64,000 nucleotides of DNA from Diplocloster agilis (GCF_019042275.1 NZ_JAHQCW010000001.1:124001-188000); one strand, 5' to 3'. Positions 32,693-43,155 are shown, counted from the stretch's first letter. The notes: generated by a model from the sequence alone, not told the origin. Numbers and translations: made by a program.

Positions 32693-32895
32693 TTTATCCC
32701 TCCAGCGGCACATTCATTATGCCATTCTTATACAGGAAAAGTGTTTACCTCTTTTCCCAATCTTTATCTTTCGGTTAGTTTTAGCAATATCCTGTGAAAT
32801 TATGCGAATGCAGACAATAACTTATTATTACCTTCACTTTTTGTCCGCAGTTGGAATATAATAGATTACATCATAGTGCGCAAAGGATTTTGAAT

Positions 32896-33714
32896 ATGAA
32901 ACCTTATATCAAATATTTATTTATCACCGTGCTGGCCGCCGGATGTTTCTATCTGGACCAGCAGGATTACCAGGCTAGCGATCAGGCTCCGGCTGCGGAT
33001 CAGACTCATCAAACGCCGGCTGACAGTAAGACCGGGGACTCGGATGCGGCCGCGCCACAGGCTGCCGCCCCTTCTTTGGATTCGCGCTCCATACCGGCGG
33101 ATAACAGCGGAGCCGTTTCGGATACGGACTGCATCACCTATGCCCCCGGCTTTACATATGAACCAATCCCCCAGTCTGTCATCCGGCGTATCACCGGCTG
33201 TTCTTACCCGGAAGACTGCCCGCTCCCCTATTCTGAACTGCGCTATCTGAATCTGATGTACGTAGACTATTCCGGCGAGGCACAGCAGGGGGAATTGATC
33301 TGTAACAAAGCCATCGCCCAGGATCTGATCGAAATCTTCTATGAACTGTACCAGGCGGGTTATCCTTTGGCTACAGTATCCCTCATTGATGACTATGGCG
33401 CGGACGATGAGGCTTCCATGCAGGCGAACAACACTTCCTGCTTTAATTACCGCAAAATCGCAGGTTCCGGCAAGCTGTCTAACCACAGCTACGGATTGGC
33501 GGTGGACATCAATCCACTCTATAATCCGTATGTCACGGCGGCAGCAGTCAGTCCATCCGGCAGCGGGCCCTATGCCGACCGTTCGTCGGAGTTTATCAGC
33601 AAAATCGATCATGAGGATCTCGCCTACCGCCTGTTTACGGAACATGGGTTTACCTGGGGCGGCGACTGGGTCAGCCGAAAAGATTACCAGCATTTTGAGA
33701 AATCTGATGATTAG
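32896..33714 (+). CDS. M15-family peptidase lipoprotein (D,D/L,D-carboxypeptidase-like)
   Basis: 272 residues, AAAGGA 8 nt before the ATG. The lipoprotein signal is MKPYIKYLFITVLAAGC, then a Gln/Asp/Ala-rich linker (~20-75). The catalytic domain shows zinc motif SNHSYGLAVDINP (SxHxxGxAxD; His and Asp ligands), the conserved LYNPYV, and WGGDWVSRKDYQHFE with the second His. This is the M15B/C peptidase fold that trims peptidoglycan peptides. It is exported and membrane-anchored, likely in wall turnover. Convergent with the FGGY kinase, 24 nt apart. Confidence 0.85.
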   Translation: MKPYIKYLFITVLAAGCFYLDQQDYQASDQAPAADQTHQTPADSKTGDSDAAAPQAAAPSLDSRSIPADNSGAVSDTDCITYAPGFTYEPIPQSVIRRITGCSYPEDCPLPYSELRYLNLMYVDYSGEAQQGELICNKAIAQDLIEIFYELYQAGYPLATVSLIDDYGADDEASMQANNTSCFNYRKIAGSGKLSNHSYGLAVDINPLYNPYVTAAAVSPSGSGPYADRSSEFISKIDHEDLAYRLFTEHGFTWGGDWVSRKDYQHFEKSDD

Positions 33715-33738
33715 TCAGCACCGGAAACCAGCCTACTA

Positions 33739-35241
33739 TTACAGGCAAGGTCTGTGCATCAATCCGGAAACCGCCTGATACAGATCCAGATACATCTGAT
33801 ACCCGCGGTCATAGACTTCTTTAACTCCATCTGAAGGCTCAATCGTTCTGGAAGTTTTCACCCAGGCATTGATCTCGGAACGCTCCTGAAACACACCACA
33901 AGCCATACCCGCGATAAAGGCATCTCCCACCAGCGAACCATTATAGCTTTCCAGCGTGGTCTGCCGATAGCCTGTCACATCGCTGACCGTCTGCAGAAGT
34001 CCCGGAATGTTGATGCCTCCGCCCATAACTACTGCCTGCCTCCTGTCATGTCCGCCGGGTTTCATATCCAGTACATGCCGGATCGCATAGGCCGTGCCTT
34101 CAAGTGCCGCCTTATACAAATCCGCCTGTGTATGACTCATGCGCAGGCCGAACAGTAGCCCTTTGGCTTCCGGATCGTCAAACGGCGTCTTTTCCCCGTT
34201 AAAATATGGCAGCATCACAAGCCCGTTGGAGCCGGCCGGTACCGTTTGTGCGAAATGCGCAAGCAATTCCGAGTCCAGTCTTTTTCCCGGTTCCATTCCC
34301 GAGAGCATTGAAATCATCCAGTCGATATTGCCGCATCCGTTAGACATCGATCCGCCCGGTACGGTCTTTTGGTTGACATTCGGAACATAATCCGGGAACA
34401 GGATGGAAGCATGGTCGTTTCCATTGTCTACGCCGACGCAGGTACCATAACTGATCTGCGGAAGGCCCAGAAAATCCGTGCCGTAGCTCAATGTCTCTGC
34501 CAAAAAATCCCCGGTCCCCACTGCCACCGGAGTGCCCGGAGCCAGCCCGGTATGCCTGGCTGCCTCTTCTGTCACCGTGCCGGCCAGTTCTGTGGCAAAA
34601 CGAAGCTTCGGCAATTGTTCCATTCTGACACCGCATGCTTCACACGCCCTATGGTCCCAGCCAAAAGCTTTCAGTGAAAATGGCAGCCCAGCCAGTTTAT
34701 AGCAACCATAGTCCGCCACCACTTCACCGGTTAGCCGATGTACGAGAAAGGTAGGCGCACCCATATAGTATGCAGTGTTTGCAAACACCTCCGGCTCGTG
34801 GTTTCTGATCCAAAGGATCTTTGGACCGGTACTTTTCGGCGAGATGGGCCGTTTATTCTCCTGAAGCGAATACGTTTCTCCCAATGTCCGGTTTATGTCC
34901 CTGATCTCTTGTGCTGCGCGCGTATCCAAGCTGTAGAGCATCGCCGGCCGGAGCGGTTCGCCCTGCCGGTCTACCGGCAGCACTGCGGGAGTCAGCGAAC
35001 TGATCCCAACCGATATGATGTCTTTGGCGGAGATGTTTTCATGATCCAGCAGCTTTCTGCATAAAAAGCAGAATTCCTTCCACCAGACCTCCACCGCATC
35101 ATGTTCCGCCCAGCCTGGATGCGGATGGGATACCTGGTGCCTGCAGGATGCGGAAGCTGCGACCTCCCCGTCCAACGTAAACAGCGCTCCCTTTGAGTTT
35201 GTTGTTCCAATGTCTATTGCCAGCAATAATTCTCTATTCAT
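33739..35241 (-). CDS. FGGY-family carbohydrate kinase
   Basis: 500 residues. The N-terminal phosphate-1 motif is LLLAIDIGTTNSKGALF, the catalytic Asp region is GVDNGNDHAS-type/GTGDFLAET, the second half shows AALEGTAYAIRHVLD and MGGGINIPGLLQTVSDVTG, the FGGY C-terminal signature. The family phosphorylates pentuloses, gluconate, glycerol, autoinducer-2 and others; WxxAMLYSLDTRA-like text is seen in xylulokinase/gluconokinase-type members but does not fix the substrate. It ends the long minus-strand unit that starts at the Opp promoter, 21 nt after the PH-like gene. Confidence 0.88.
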   Translation of the reverse strand: MNRELLLAIDIGTTNSKGALFTLDGEVAASASCRHQVSHPHPGWAEHDAVEVWWKEFCFLCRKLLDHENISAKDIISVGISSLTPAVLPVDRQGEPLRPAMLYSLDTRAAQEIRDINRTLGETYSLQENKRPISPKSTGPKILWIRNHEPEVFANTAYYMGAPTFLVHRLTGEVVADYGCYKLAGLPFSLKAFGWDHRACEACGVRMEQLPKLRFATELAGTVTEEAARHTGLAPGTPVAVGTGDFLAETLSYGTDFLGLPQISYGTCVGVDNGNDHASILFPDYVPNVNQKTVPGGSMSNGCGNIDWMISMLSGMEPGKRLDSELLAHFAQTVPAGSNGLVMLPYFNGEKTPFDDPEAKGLLFGLRMSHTQADLYKAALEGTAYAIRHVLDMKPGGHDRRQAVVMGGGINIPGLLQTVSDVTGYRQTTLESYNGSLVGDAFIAGMACGVFQERSEINAWVKTSRTIEPSDGVKEVYDRGYQMYLDLYQAVSGLMHRPCL

Positions 35242-35261
35242 TCCTAAGCTCCTTCTCTATT

Positions 35262-35711
35262 CTATGACTGTTGGCCTATTTGGCCAAGCAGTTCCAAAAA
35301 CTGGTCGTACATGGCTTCCGATGCCTGGTCGGTATCCCCATTAACCACATATCTCATATCCGCTGTCTCTATTACCATACATTTTCTTGACGTCCGGTAA
35401 ATGCAAAGAACATATCTGCCCCAACGGCTGTTTTCCCAGACTCCAAACTGATAATCTTTGGTCGTATCTCCTTTAATCAGGGTTCCTGTATCCGTCACTT
35501 CTTCCAACGTAACCTTCTCTATAGCGGAATAGGGGATCTGGATGTTCTCCTGCTGATAACGGATGGTGAATTTCACCTTATCAAAAGAAAGCCTCACATT
35601 GCTGCTATCCTGGGAATAGATCTGGTATAATGTAAGACCTATAAAAATAACTGCGACTATAACTGCATTCCGTTTCCGGCTATTTCTTATTTTTTCTTTA
35701 TCCTGCTCCAT
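35262..35711 (-). CDS. Single-span membrane protein with PH-like domain
   Basis: 149 residues: charged N terminus (MEQDKEKIRNSRKRN), one membrane span (AVIVAVIFIGLTLYQIY), then a ~100-residue beta-rich domain (VKFTIRYQQENIQIPYSAIEKVTLEE...) with the strand/turn pattern of bacterial PH-like proteins (bPH). No catalytic motif. It follows the ABC exporter by 70 nt and precedes the kinase by 21 nt. Function unknown. Confidence 0.6.
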   Translation of the reverse strand: MEQDKEKIRNSRKRNAVIVAVIFIGLTLYQIYSQDSSNVRLSFDKVKFTIRYQQENIQIPYSAIEKVTLEEVTDTGTLIKGDTTKDYQFGVWENSRWGRYVLCIYRTSRKCMVIETADMRYVVNGDTDQASEAMYDQFLELLGQIGQQS

Positions 35712-35780
35712 CGTATCACCCTATTCGATCTTCCTTATTCTATAATCCGTCCATACCATTTCATCTGTCCGGCCGGAATC

Positions 35781-37640
35781 CTATGTGACGTTCCCCCGGA
35801 ACTGGCTGTTGTAGAGCCTGTAGTATTCCCCACCCAGTTCCATCAGCTCTTCGTGGCTGCCTTGCTCGGCAATCCTTCCATTTCTGAGCACAACGATCAG
35901 ATCCGCGTCCCGTATCGTGGAGATCCGGTGAGCGATCACCAGGGATGTCCGGCCCTTCATCAGGTTCACCATCGCCTGCTGTATCTGCATCTCAGTCCGT
36001 GTATCGACCGACGAAGTGGCCTCATCCAAAATCAGTATCCTGGGATCCGCCAGCACCGCCCGCGCGATAGACAGCAGCTGTCGCTGCCCCTCGGAGAGAT
36101 TCGTCCCATCCTCTGCTAATATGGTATCATATCCTTCCGGTAAACGCTCGATAAATTGATCTGCCATGGCGGTAACCGCTGCCCGCTTCCGTTCTTCTTC
36201 CCGTACTTTATTTCTTCCGAACTCAATATTCATACGAATCGAGTCCTGAAACAGGACCGTATCCTGCAGTACGATCGCTATCGCGCTGCGCAGTTGCCTC
36301 TTGGGAATTTCCTTAATATCTGTACCGTCGATGAGAATGCGCCCGCCGGACGGTTCATAAAATCTGGTCAGCAGATTCACGATCGTCGTTTTTCCGGAGC
36401 CCGTAGCCCCGACGACAGCGATCTTCTGCCCCTCCTTTACCTGCAGGTCCAGATGTCTTAACACCGGTTCTCCTTCTGTGTATTCAAACTGCACATCCTG
36501 GAATTCAATCTCCCCTTTCACGTGTTCCGGCGGAAAATCCATTGTGCCTTCATCTGTCTCACAAGGACTGTCCATGATCTCAAAGATCCTCTCCGCTCCG
36601 GCCAGCGCGGTCAGAATATTATTATACTGATTCGCAATCATGTTTACCGGATGGCTCAGTTTTTTAGAATATTGAAGCATAGCCTGTATACCGCCTACCG
36701 TCATACCGCTGCTTCCACGGATCATGAGAAAACCGCCGGTGCCCGCCAGCAGGACATACTGGAAATTTCCGATAAAATTCGTGATTGGGCCCAGTATCGA
36801 TCCCCAGACCCTGGCCCTGATACTGTTTACCCTCAGATCTTCAGACACTTCCGCAAAACGTGTGAGTGTTTCACTTTCCTTTCCATAGGCCGCTACCGTC
36901 CGGAATCCGGTGATCTTCTCTTCCGCCTGGCCGTTCATTTTCCCTAACAGAACTTGCTGCCGTTTGTAGTATTTTCTCATGAATTTCGTAAGCCGCGTGG
37001 AAGTCAACAGAATAATCAGTACCATGAGTACGGCCACCCCGGTCATCAACCGGCTGTAGTACAGCATCATGCACAGGGCTCCAGTCAGAGTCAGCACAGC
37101 GGAAAAAAGAGCGGTTATGGACTGGGCAATAGCGTTGGACACATTCTCCACATCATTCGTCATACGGCTCATCAGATCTCCCGATGGATGGGTGTCAATA
37201 TAGCGGATCGGAAGGTATTCCATCTTTTGAAACAGATCTCTCCTCAGAATATAGATCGTCTGCTGAGATAACTTTGCCGCCAGTACCCCCTGCCCGTAGG
37301 TAAGCATACCGCTTAAAATAAACATAACAAGCAGAATCAGAAGATATGAGCTCATCCGTCCAAAGTCAACGGTAAGCCGTGCATTATCATAGGATATTGT
37401 GTCGATCGCTTTTTGCTGGAACATTGGTCCGGCGATCTCTGTACCTGTAACGATAAGCATACAGGCCAGCAACGCCAGCAGGACTCCTCTGGATTTTCCA
37501 AGATAGCGAAGCAGACGTACTAGGGTACCCCTGGTATTTTTCGGTTTTTCTGAACTCAGAAGGCCGCTGTAAGCACCCCGTCCATTGCCCACCCGCACCA
37601 CCGGCGGTGCGCTATCCTTCGATTGGCTTGCCATACTCAT
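35781..37640 (-). CDS. ABC exporter half, membrane domain plus ATPase (second subunit)
   Basis: 619 residues: six-span exporter domain (~50-340) and NBD with Walker A VGATGSGKTT, Q-loop VLQDTVLF, signature NLSEGQRQLLSIARA, Walker B ILILDEATSSVD and H-loop IAHRIST. It has a long cytoplasmic N-terminal tail (~45 residues) before the first span. Its ATG overlaps the stop of the upstream partner (37637). The Walker B Glu is kept here and replaced by Asp in the partner, the usual sign of a heterodimeric exporter. The partner is frameshifted, see there. Confidence 0.93.
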   Translation of the reverse strand: MSMASQSKDSAPPVVRVGNGRGAYSGLLSSEKPKNTRGTLVRLLRYLGKSRGVLLALLACMLIVTGTEIAGPMFQQKAIDTISYDNARLTVDFGRMSSYLLILLVMFILSGMLTYGQGVLAAKLSQQTIYILRRDLFQKMEYLPIRYIDTHPSGDLMSRMTNDVENVSNAIAQSITALFSAVLTLTGALCMMLYYSRLMTGVAVLMVLIILLTSTRLTKFMRKYYKRQQVLLGKMNGQAEEKITGFRTVAAYGKESETLTRFAEVSEDLRVNSIRARVWGSILGPITNFIGNFQYVLLAGTGGFLMIRGSSGMTVGGIQAMLQYSKKLSHPVNMIANQYNNILTALAGAERIFEIMDSPCETDEGTMDFPPEHVKGEIEFQDVQFEYTEGEPVLRHLDLQVKEGQKIAVVGATGSGKTTIVNLLTRFYEPSGGRILIDGTDIKEIPKRQLRSAIAIVLQDTVLFQDSIRMNIEFGRNKVREEERKRAAVTAMADQFIERLPEGYDTILAEDGTNLSEGQRQLLSIARAVLADPRILILDEATSSVDTRTEMQIQQAMVNLMKGRTSLVIAHRISTIRDADLIVVLRNGRIAEQGSHEELMELGGEYYRLYNSQFRGNVT

Positions 37641-39483
37641 CTGCCCTCCTTTTCCGTCATAACGCCTGCTCTCATCTGGGAATCGTAGATATTCCGGTAG
37701 GTCTCGCTCACCTTCAGTAACTCCTGGTGTTTTCCACAGTATCGGATAGTACCGTCATTTTCCAGCACGGCAATTCGATCTGCATCCATAATACTTGCGA
37801 TCCGCTGCGCGATCAGAAGCACCGTAGTGTCTGAGAGGGATGCCTTTAACGCACTGCGGAAAGCATTTTCCGTCACAAGGTCAAGCGCCGATGTGGCATC
37901 ATCCAGTATCAATATCTGTGGCGTGCGGACTAATGCCCGGGCAATGGAGATCCGCTGCTTTTGTCCCCCGGATAAGGAGGCGCCCTTTTCCGCGATATAC
38001 GTATCATACTGATTCTGAAAGTCCAGGATAAAGTCTGCCTGCGCAATCCTTGCCGCATGCCGGATCTGTTCTGTATCCGCATCCTTTTTTCCCCATCTGA
38101 TATTCTCTTCGATGGTGTCGGAGAACAGCTCCGCCTTTTGCATCACATACCCGATTTTTCCTCTCAGTTCCTCAAGCGGGTAATCTTTTACAGGTACTCC
38201 GTCTATGAGGACTTCTCCCTCGTCCGCATCATAGAATCTGGGAATCAGGGCTGCCAGCGACGATTTTCCTGAACCTGTGGCTCCGATAACCGCCAGCATC
38301 TCCCCTTTTCTTAATTCCAGGTTAATGTTATGCAGTACCGGCCTGCCTTTGGTTCCGGGATAACGGAAACTCACATTATTAAATAATATGGCTGTTTTCA
38401 CACAGTTCTCCCGGCCTCCGCTGCTGTTATCCTCAGGCTTCCTGCTACCGCCTTTGATGACCGGCTCTGTCTTGAGGACTTCGCTGATTCTGGCCGCGGA
38501 TGCATCCGCTCTGGAGATGGACTGAAACAGATTGGCAGCCATCATGACCGAATTCAGGGACTGAGTCATGTAGGTAATAGCCGCCATCAAAGCTCCGGTA
38601 GTCATCCCTGCCTGTTCAATGCGGATCTGTAATCCGCCCACGTATATAACAAGAATGACAGCGATGTTCAGCAGAATGCTCAAAACCGGGGAGATCACTG
38701 CCATCAGTTTCAAAACTCTGTAATTTTCCTGCTTCAGCTTCGAGTTGGCCTCCTCAAAACGGCCGCATTCATATTCCTCCCGTACGTATGCCTTAACGAC
38801 ACGCGCACCGTTTAAATTTTCCTGGACGATGGAATTCACCTTATCCAGGCGCTGCTGTACCATGCTGTAATGGGGGATCGCTCTGCGAAGCACCAGGAAT
38901 ATAATGACGGCCAGTACCGGAATAGTACTTAGCAGAATCAGCCCGAATTTCACATCCAGCAAAAAAAGCATGACGGCCCCTCCTATAATAAACATAGGAG
39001 GACGCACAAATCCCCTGAGCATTTGTTCCACAAACTCAATGACCATGGCGATGTCATTCGTAATCCGGTTAATCAGAGAACCTGTGGTAAAATGGTCTGT
39101 CTGCTGGACAGAAAGGTTCATGATCCTGCCAAAGGTGTCCAGACGCAGGTCATTTCCAAGACCTTGAGCCGCCCTGGCGGAGGTATAAGCCGTAGACACT
39201 CCGAAACAGCCGCCCAGAAGGGTCACTGCAAGCATCAGGAACCCAAAAGTTAGATGATATCCATTCGGCCATATCCGGTCTTGTGGAGCAATGTCATGAC
39301 TCCCGCCGCAAAGCGGGACCCCTGATCCGGGCCGTCTATCTGCATTCCGATAATCCCATAATTAACGATAAAAGACATCAGGTAAGGGAGGGTGAGATCA
39401 GCGAGAACTTCCCCGATCATCAGAATAGGGGATAAAATGGCCAGCCCGAGATAGGATCGCAGATAACCGAATATGTTCTTCAT
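37637..39483 (-). pseudogene. ABC exporter half (first subunit), split by a frameshift
   Basis: The first 77 residues (MKNIFGYLRSYLGLAI...GRMDII) end at a TAA at 39250-39252; the next 532 residues (from ATG at 39235, MLAVTLLGGCFG) continue the same exporter in another frame. One extra T in ATCATC-TAACTTTTGGG would restore ...MDIILTFGFLMLAV..., so a 1-nt deletion at ~39250 explains the split. The rest is intact: six-span domain, Walker A IGATGSGKSS, signature SLSGGQKQRIS, Walker B ILILDDATSALD (Asp in place of Glu), H-loop IAQRIAS (Gln in place of His). Either a true loss, a phase-variable slip, or a sequencing error. Confidence 0.85.
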
Positions 39484-39486
39484 AAA

Positions 39487-40401
39487 TTATTCCATCCTGC
39501 CGTCATGGTTCTTCATAAACTCATGCATTTCCTCGAGCCGGTTTGGATGATAGGCCATGACGATCTGACTGACGGGATCTGTATATCTGCAGGTTCTGCC
39601 GAACACACTGCCGTGTTTTTCCTGGTCTTTTTTAGGATCCGCATATTTGGCCCAGTTATTGAACACCTCTTTCGTGTCCTGAATCAGCTCCTTCGGGGCC
39701 GGCACATCCCCGTGGGCGGGCCATATGGTATCGATCGATAGTTTCTGTATCCTGGACAGCGCTGCGTAGTAGAGATAAGGCGCTGCCGGAGCGTCTCCTG
39801 ATTTTCCATACATAATCACATGATGATAAGTAAGCGCATCCCCTGCAAAAATGGCCCTGTGCTCTTTACAGTAAAGCCCGATGGAGCCTTTCGTATGACC
39901 CGGCAGCGGATAGACCTTCAAGGTTAGCCCGCCCAGGTCGAACACGTCGCCGTCACCTACGAAACGGTAGTCACAGTTCCGGATCGTCATATTCATATAG
40001 GCATCCCGGTCGATTACCTCCTCAATATACGGTGTCTTTTTGTACCTGGAACGGATCAGTCTGTCTTTGGACTCCGGATTGTCTCCTGCAAGACATAATT
40101 CATAATCCTCTCTGGCGATATAGACTGTATCAAACAGATGGTTACCAAGTACATGGTCATCATGTCCGTGGGAGCAGACCACCGTCAACGGAAGATCCGT
40201 AACCTCCCGGATCAGTGGACGGAAATCGAACAGCCCGTAACCGGTATCGAACAGCAACGCCCGCTCTTTTCCGACGATCAGATACATTCTCTCGGAGTTG
40301 ATATCGTCCAGTATATACAGCCAATCCGTTACCTTGATCCGGATCACCAGATTATCCGGTGTCAGAACCCTGTGCTTTTCTTCATTAAATATACATTCCA
40401 T
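39487..40401 (-). CDS. Metallo-beta-lactamase-fold hydrolase
   Basis: 304 residues, soluble. GGAGA is 9 nt before the ATG. The metal motif is CSHGHDDHVLGNH (HxHxDH), followed by a distal His in PLPGHTKGSIG and Asp in FAGDALTYH and the final His in IWPAHGD, so the two-metal site is complete. Residues 40-60 give the LLFDTGYG strand typical of the family. Substrates range from thioesters to lactones to organophosphates; nothing in the sequence chooses. It lies 4 nt upstream of the frameshifted ABC gene and 74 nt downstream of the MFS gene. Confidence 0.9.
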   Translation of the reverse strand: MECIFNEEKHRVLTPDNLVIRIKVTDWLYILDDINSERMYLIVGKERALLFDTGYGLFDFRPLIREVTDLPLTVVCSHGHDDHVLGNHLFDTVYIAREDYELCLAGDNPESKDRLIRSRYKKTPYIEEVIDRDAYMNMTIRNCDYRFVGDGDVFDLGGLTLKVYPLPGHTKGSIGLYCKEHRAIFAGDALTYHHVIMYGKSGDAPAAPYLYYAALSRIQKLSIDTIWPAHGDVPAPKELIQDTKEVFNNWAKYADPKKDQEKHGSVFGRTCRYTDPVSQIVMAYHPNRLEEMHEFMKNHDGRME

Positions 40402-40474
40402 ATGATTTATTCTCCTTTACCCGTCCTTATGTTCCCATAGGTTCTATTTCCTTGCTCTCGATATGTTCTTTTTC

Positions 40475-41665
40475 TTATTCCTCCTGCTGCATGAGCTTGA
40501 AATTTTCCTCCATCCGGCTGATCCGCTTTCTGGAGAACAGGACGATCACCAGAGCAAACACTACCGGGAGAATCATCACCCGCCACATGACCTCATATCC
40601 CAGCAAATCCGCCACCGCACCGGCCAGAATCGGGCCAAGCAAACTACCAAGGTCCGTTCCGATAAAGTTGGTGCTGCTGCCCGCTCCCCTTCGTTCCTTC
40701 GGCACGCATTTCAGACTCAGGGCCTGTATGGCCGGCTGGCTGGCCCCATACCCGAACGCGGCGACAAAAGCGGCCAGCAGGAACATGGGCAGTGACCGGC
40801 TGTAGCTGATGATCAGGAAGGACGCGGCGAAACAGATCAGAGACGGGACAACGATTTTCACCAGTCCATACCGGTCGGTCAGTTTGCCGATCATTGGGCG
40901 TGTGATTAACATAGTTCCGGCGAATACCGTAAAATAATATCCGATATTAGCCACACCGATCTTACCTGCGTACACGATCAGGAAAGAATTGACCACGAAA
41001 TAGGTCAGAGACATCAAAAAGATGATAAATGCGGGCATAATAGCTTCTTTTGCCACAATACTCTTCACTGATATTTTCAGTTTCTTCGCCTTTTGATAGG
41101 GAACCTTTACTCTGGTAGCCAGAAAAGCCGCAAACACCATGATCCCGCTGCCGATCATAAAAGTAGCCTGATATCCACAGACTCCGATAAGTCCTAGCGC
41201 GATGGTGGGTCCGATAGCCTGGCTGGCCGCCTGCGCCATGGAGAACACTCCGATTCCTGAGCCGAACTTTTCCTTCGGCAGTGTATCCGCCGCCAGGGCA
41301 AGACAACAGGTCGAAGTAAATGCCTGCCCGACTCCCTGTAGCAGGCGCAGACCAATGAGAGCCGGAACATTTCCGGCGATTCCATACCCAAAAAAGGAAA
41401 CCGCCATAATCAGCATCGTGCCGGATAATATAAATCTGCGGTTATAGGTATCAATCACCGGGCCTGAAATAATCTTAAAGATCAGGGCCGTAACGGAGTA
41501 TATGCTGGCCACGATCCCTACCACCGTCGCTGCCGCTCCCAGATAGTCCGCGTACTTGGATACCAGGGAGTTCATCATCTGCTGAGACAGATTCATGCAG
41601 GCGTTGGCGATAAAGATCGTCGTAAACAGCGGATTCCATATTTTCTGTCTTCCTTTTTCCATCAT
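40475..41665 (-). CDS. MFS transporter
   Basis: 396 residues, about twelve hydrophobic spans with the basic A-motif loop (GPVIDTYNRRFIL) between TM2 and TM3 and a second (GKLTDRYGLVKI) in the centre, typical 12-span drug or metabolite antiporter/symporter. It overlaps the esterase stop by 4 nt (ATGA), so the two are coupled and may handle the same compound (release by hydrolase, movement by carrier). Confidence 0.9.
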   Translation of the reverse strand: MMEKGRQKIWNPLFTTIFIANACMNLSQQMMNSLVSKYADYLGAAATVVGIVASIYSVTALIFKIISGPVIDTYNRRFILSGTMLIMAVSFFGYGIAGNVPALIGLRLLQGVGQAFTSTCCLALAADTLPKEKFGSGIGVFSMAQAASQAIGPTIALGLIGVCGYQATFMIGSGIMVFAAFLATRVKVPYQKAKKLKISVKSIVAKEAIMPAFIIFLMSLTYFVVNSFLIVYAGKIGVANIGYYFTVFAGTMLITRPMIGKLTDRYGLVKIVVPSLICFAASFLIISYSRSLPMFLLAAFVAAFGYGASQPAIQALSLKCVPKERRGAGSSTNFIGTDLGSLLGPILAGAVADLLGYEVMWRVMILPVVFALVIVLFSRKRISRMEENFKLMQQEE

Positions 41666-42774
41666 CGCTCACCCCAGCAGGCCACCGGGTCATAGATACT
41701 CTTCCCGGACACAGGATCCCGGCGGAAATGCTTCAGGTAATCCCACACCAGATTTGCCTGGCTGTTCCAAACCACATGGGGCAGCCCAATAGCTCTGACA
41801 CAGCGCATTACCGGTGCCGCATCCTCCCCATAGAAATCTCCGCCCAACCAATCCACGCCCTGCACATGGAACGTGTAGTCTGTATCAAACTCCAAACCGA
41901 ACTCCCGCTGTACGGGATCCTGGGACTTCGTCAGCAATTCTTCGATATGTTCCAGGGTAAGAGGGCGGTAGTTCTTGATCTGAGCCATATCCCGCATCCA
42001 GATGTCGAGATTTTGGGCTCTGTGCTCCTTGCGTTTATTTTCCAGAATCCAGGGAGCCGGATAGGACGCCACGTCCATAGTTCCGCCGATAAATATACCC
42101 GGTATCCGTAGTCCCAAGGTGGAGGCATAATACTCAGGGCCGGTATAGAATTTCAGATCTTTGAAGGGCTGCCCGCCCGGTAATACCGCCACCGCGGCTA
42201 CCATCTTCGGACAGGTACACGCCGCACATACGGATGCCTCGCTTCCCGATGAGAATCCCGCACAGTATACCCGTTCCCAGTCAATGGGATATCCCTTTTT
42301 TCTTAGTTCTTCCATCACCCGGGGGAATTCCGTATCCACTTCGTTGTTGGAGCGTCCGCCGTTGTTTGGATAGACTACGATATATTTTTCAACGGCTGCC
42401 AGTGTATTGAACCCGTAGGTTTCCGCCAGTTCAATTGTGACGCCGCCGCCGTGGCTTACATAGATTACGGCATATTTCTTTTGCGGATCCATGGAGAGCG
42501 GGGTAAATACACTGTAGGCGTATTTGCCTTCGTCCCGTTCCTGATCAAACAGTTCTTTTTTCAACCCCCGCTCAGCCCAGTACCGTACCAACTCAGGATT
42601 CATAGGATCATCGCCGTATAACTGGAAAATCTTCTGATTCTTTGCAATCTCTCTGCCGATCTGTGTACAGGCAAACGCCTTCTCGTCGTAAGGCAGTTCA
42701 TTTTCCTCCTCCGGATCGGGTATTCTCTTCTTGGTGACAGGGTCGTAACGCAGCAATGGTAGCCAGTTTTTCAT
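41662..42774 (-). CDS. Alpha/beta hydrolase, PHB-depolymerase/esterase-like
   Basis: 370 residues, no signal peptide. Start MKNWLPLLRYDP with GGAGG ahead; the frame opens with GTG at 42786 inside that ribosome site. HGGGVTI gives the oxyanion HGGG motif, the nucleophile Ser lies in CAGFSSGSEAS (GxSxGxxA-like), an acid follows near GTMDVAS, and a His near GLPHVVW. Long N-terminal ~95-residue cap (with DPEEENELPYDEKAF) is not usual for small esterases. Substrate unknown; the neighbouring NTF2-like and MBL genes suggest a small cyclic or ester compound. Confidence 0.75.
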   Translation of the reverse strand: MKNWLPLLRYDPVTKKRIPDPEEENELPYDEKAFACTQIGREIAKNQKIFQLYGDDPMNPELVRYWAERGLKKELFDQERDEGKYAYSVFTPLSMDPQKKYAVIYVSHGGGVTIELAETYGFNTLAAVEKYIVVYPNNGGRSNNEVDTEFPRVMEELRKKGYPIDWERVYCAGFSSGSEASVCAACTCPKMVAAVAVLPGGQPFKDLKFYTGPEYYASTLGLRIPGIFIGGTMDVASYPAPWILENKRKEHRAQNLDIWMRDMAQIKNYRPLTLEHIEELLTKSQDPVQREFGLEFDTDYTFHVQGVDWLGGDFYGEDAAPVMRCVRAIGLPHVVWNSQANLVWDYLKHFRRDPVSGKSIYDPVACWGER

Positions 42775-42840
42775 GTTATCCTCCACTTCTGTGCATGTCT
42801 CGCAGCACTATATATAAATTAGGTCATTGATTGTTTTCTT

Positions 42841-43155
42841 TCATTCTTTTCCCGGTTCCGTGGAAAAGCCATATCTTAGATTCAGCGGTATTTGCTTTAA
42901 ATGAAATTCCACATAGTAACACTGTTCTCTTCCCAGGGCGGAATCTTCAAATGCAAAGTTCAGATAAGAGACTTCTTGTTTCTCTTCCCAAGCCGTTTGA
43001 AAGACACAGTCATAATTCATCCGGCTTTCTTTCACGAACCGGTCATAGGACACTCTTTCCTCCCGTATCTCACCGACTCCCAGTGTTTTGAGCTGTTCGG
43101 TCATCTGTGGCGCTGCCTGGACCGGGCATTTTACAGTTGCATATATCTTGTTCAT
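42841..43155 (-). CDS. Conserved-looking small soluble protein, 104 aa
   Basis: No family recognised. MNKIYATVKCPVQAAPQMTEQLKTL, then a strand-rich half with three more Cys (YDCVFQ, EQCYYVEFH). Alternating pattern of strands and two helices suggests an alpha/beta ferredoxin-like fold, as in dimeric ABM or NTF2 relatives, but this is by eye only. It is 14 nt downstream of the PhzA/B-like gene and may act with it. Confidence 0.55.
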   Translation of the reverse strand: MNKIYATVKCPVQAAPQMTEQLKTLGVGEIREERVSYDRFVKESRMNYDCVFQTAWEEKQEVSYLNFAFEDSALGREQCYYVEFHLKQIPLNLRYGFSTEPGKE

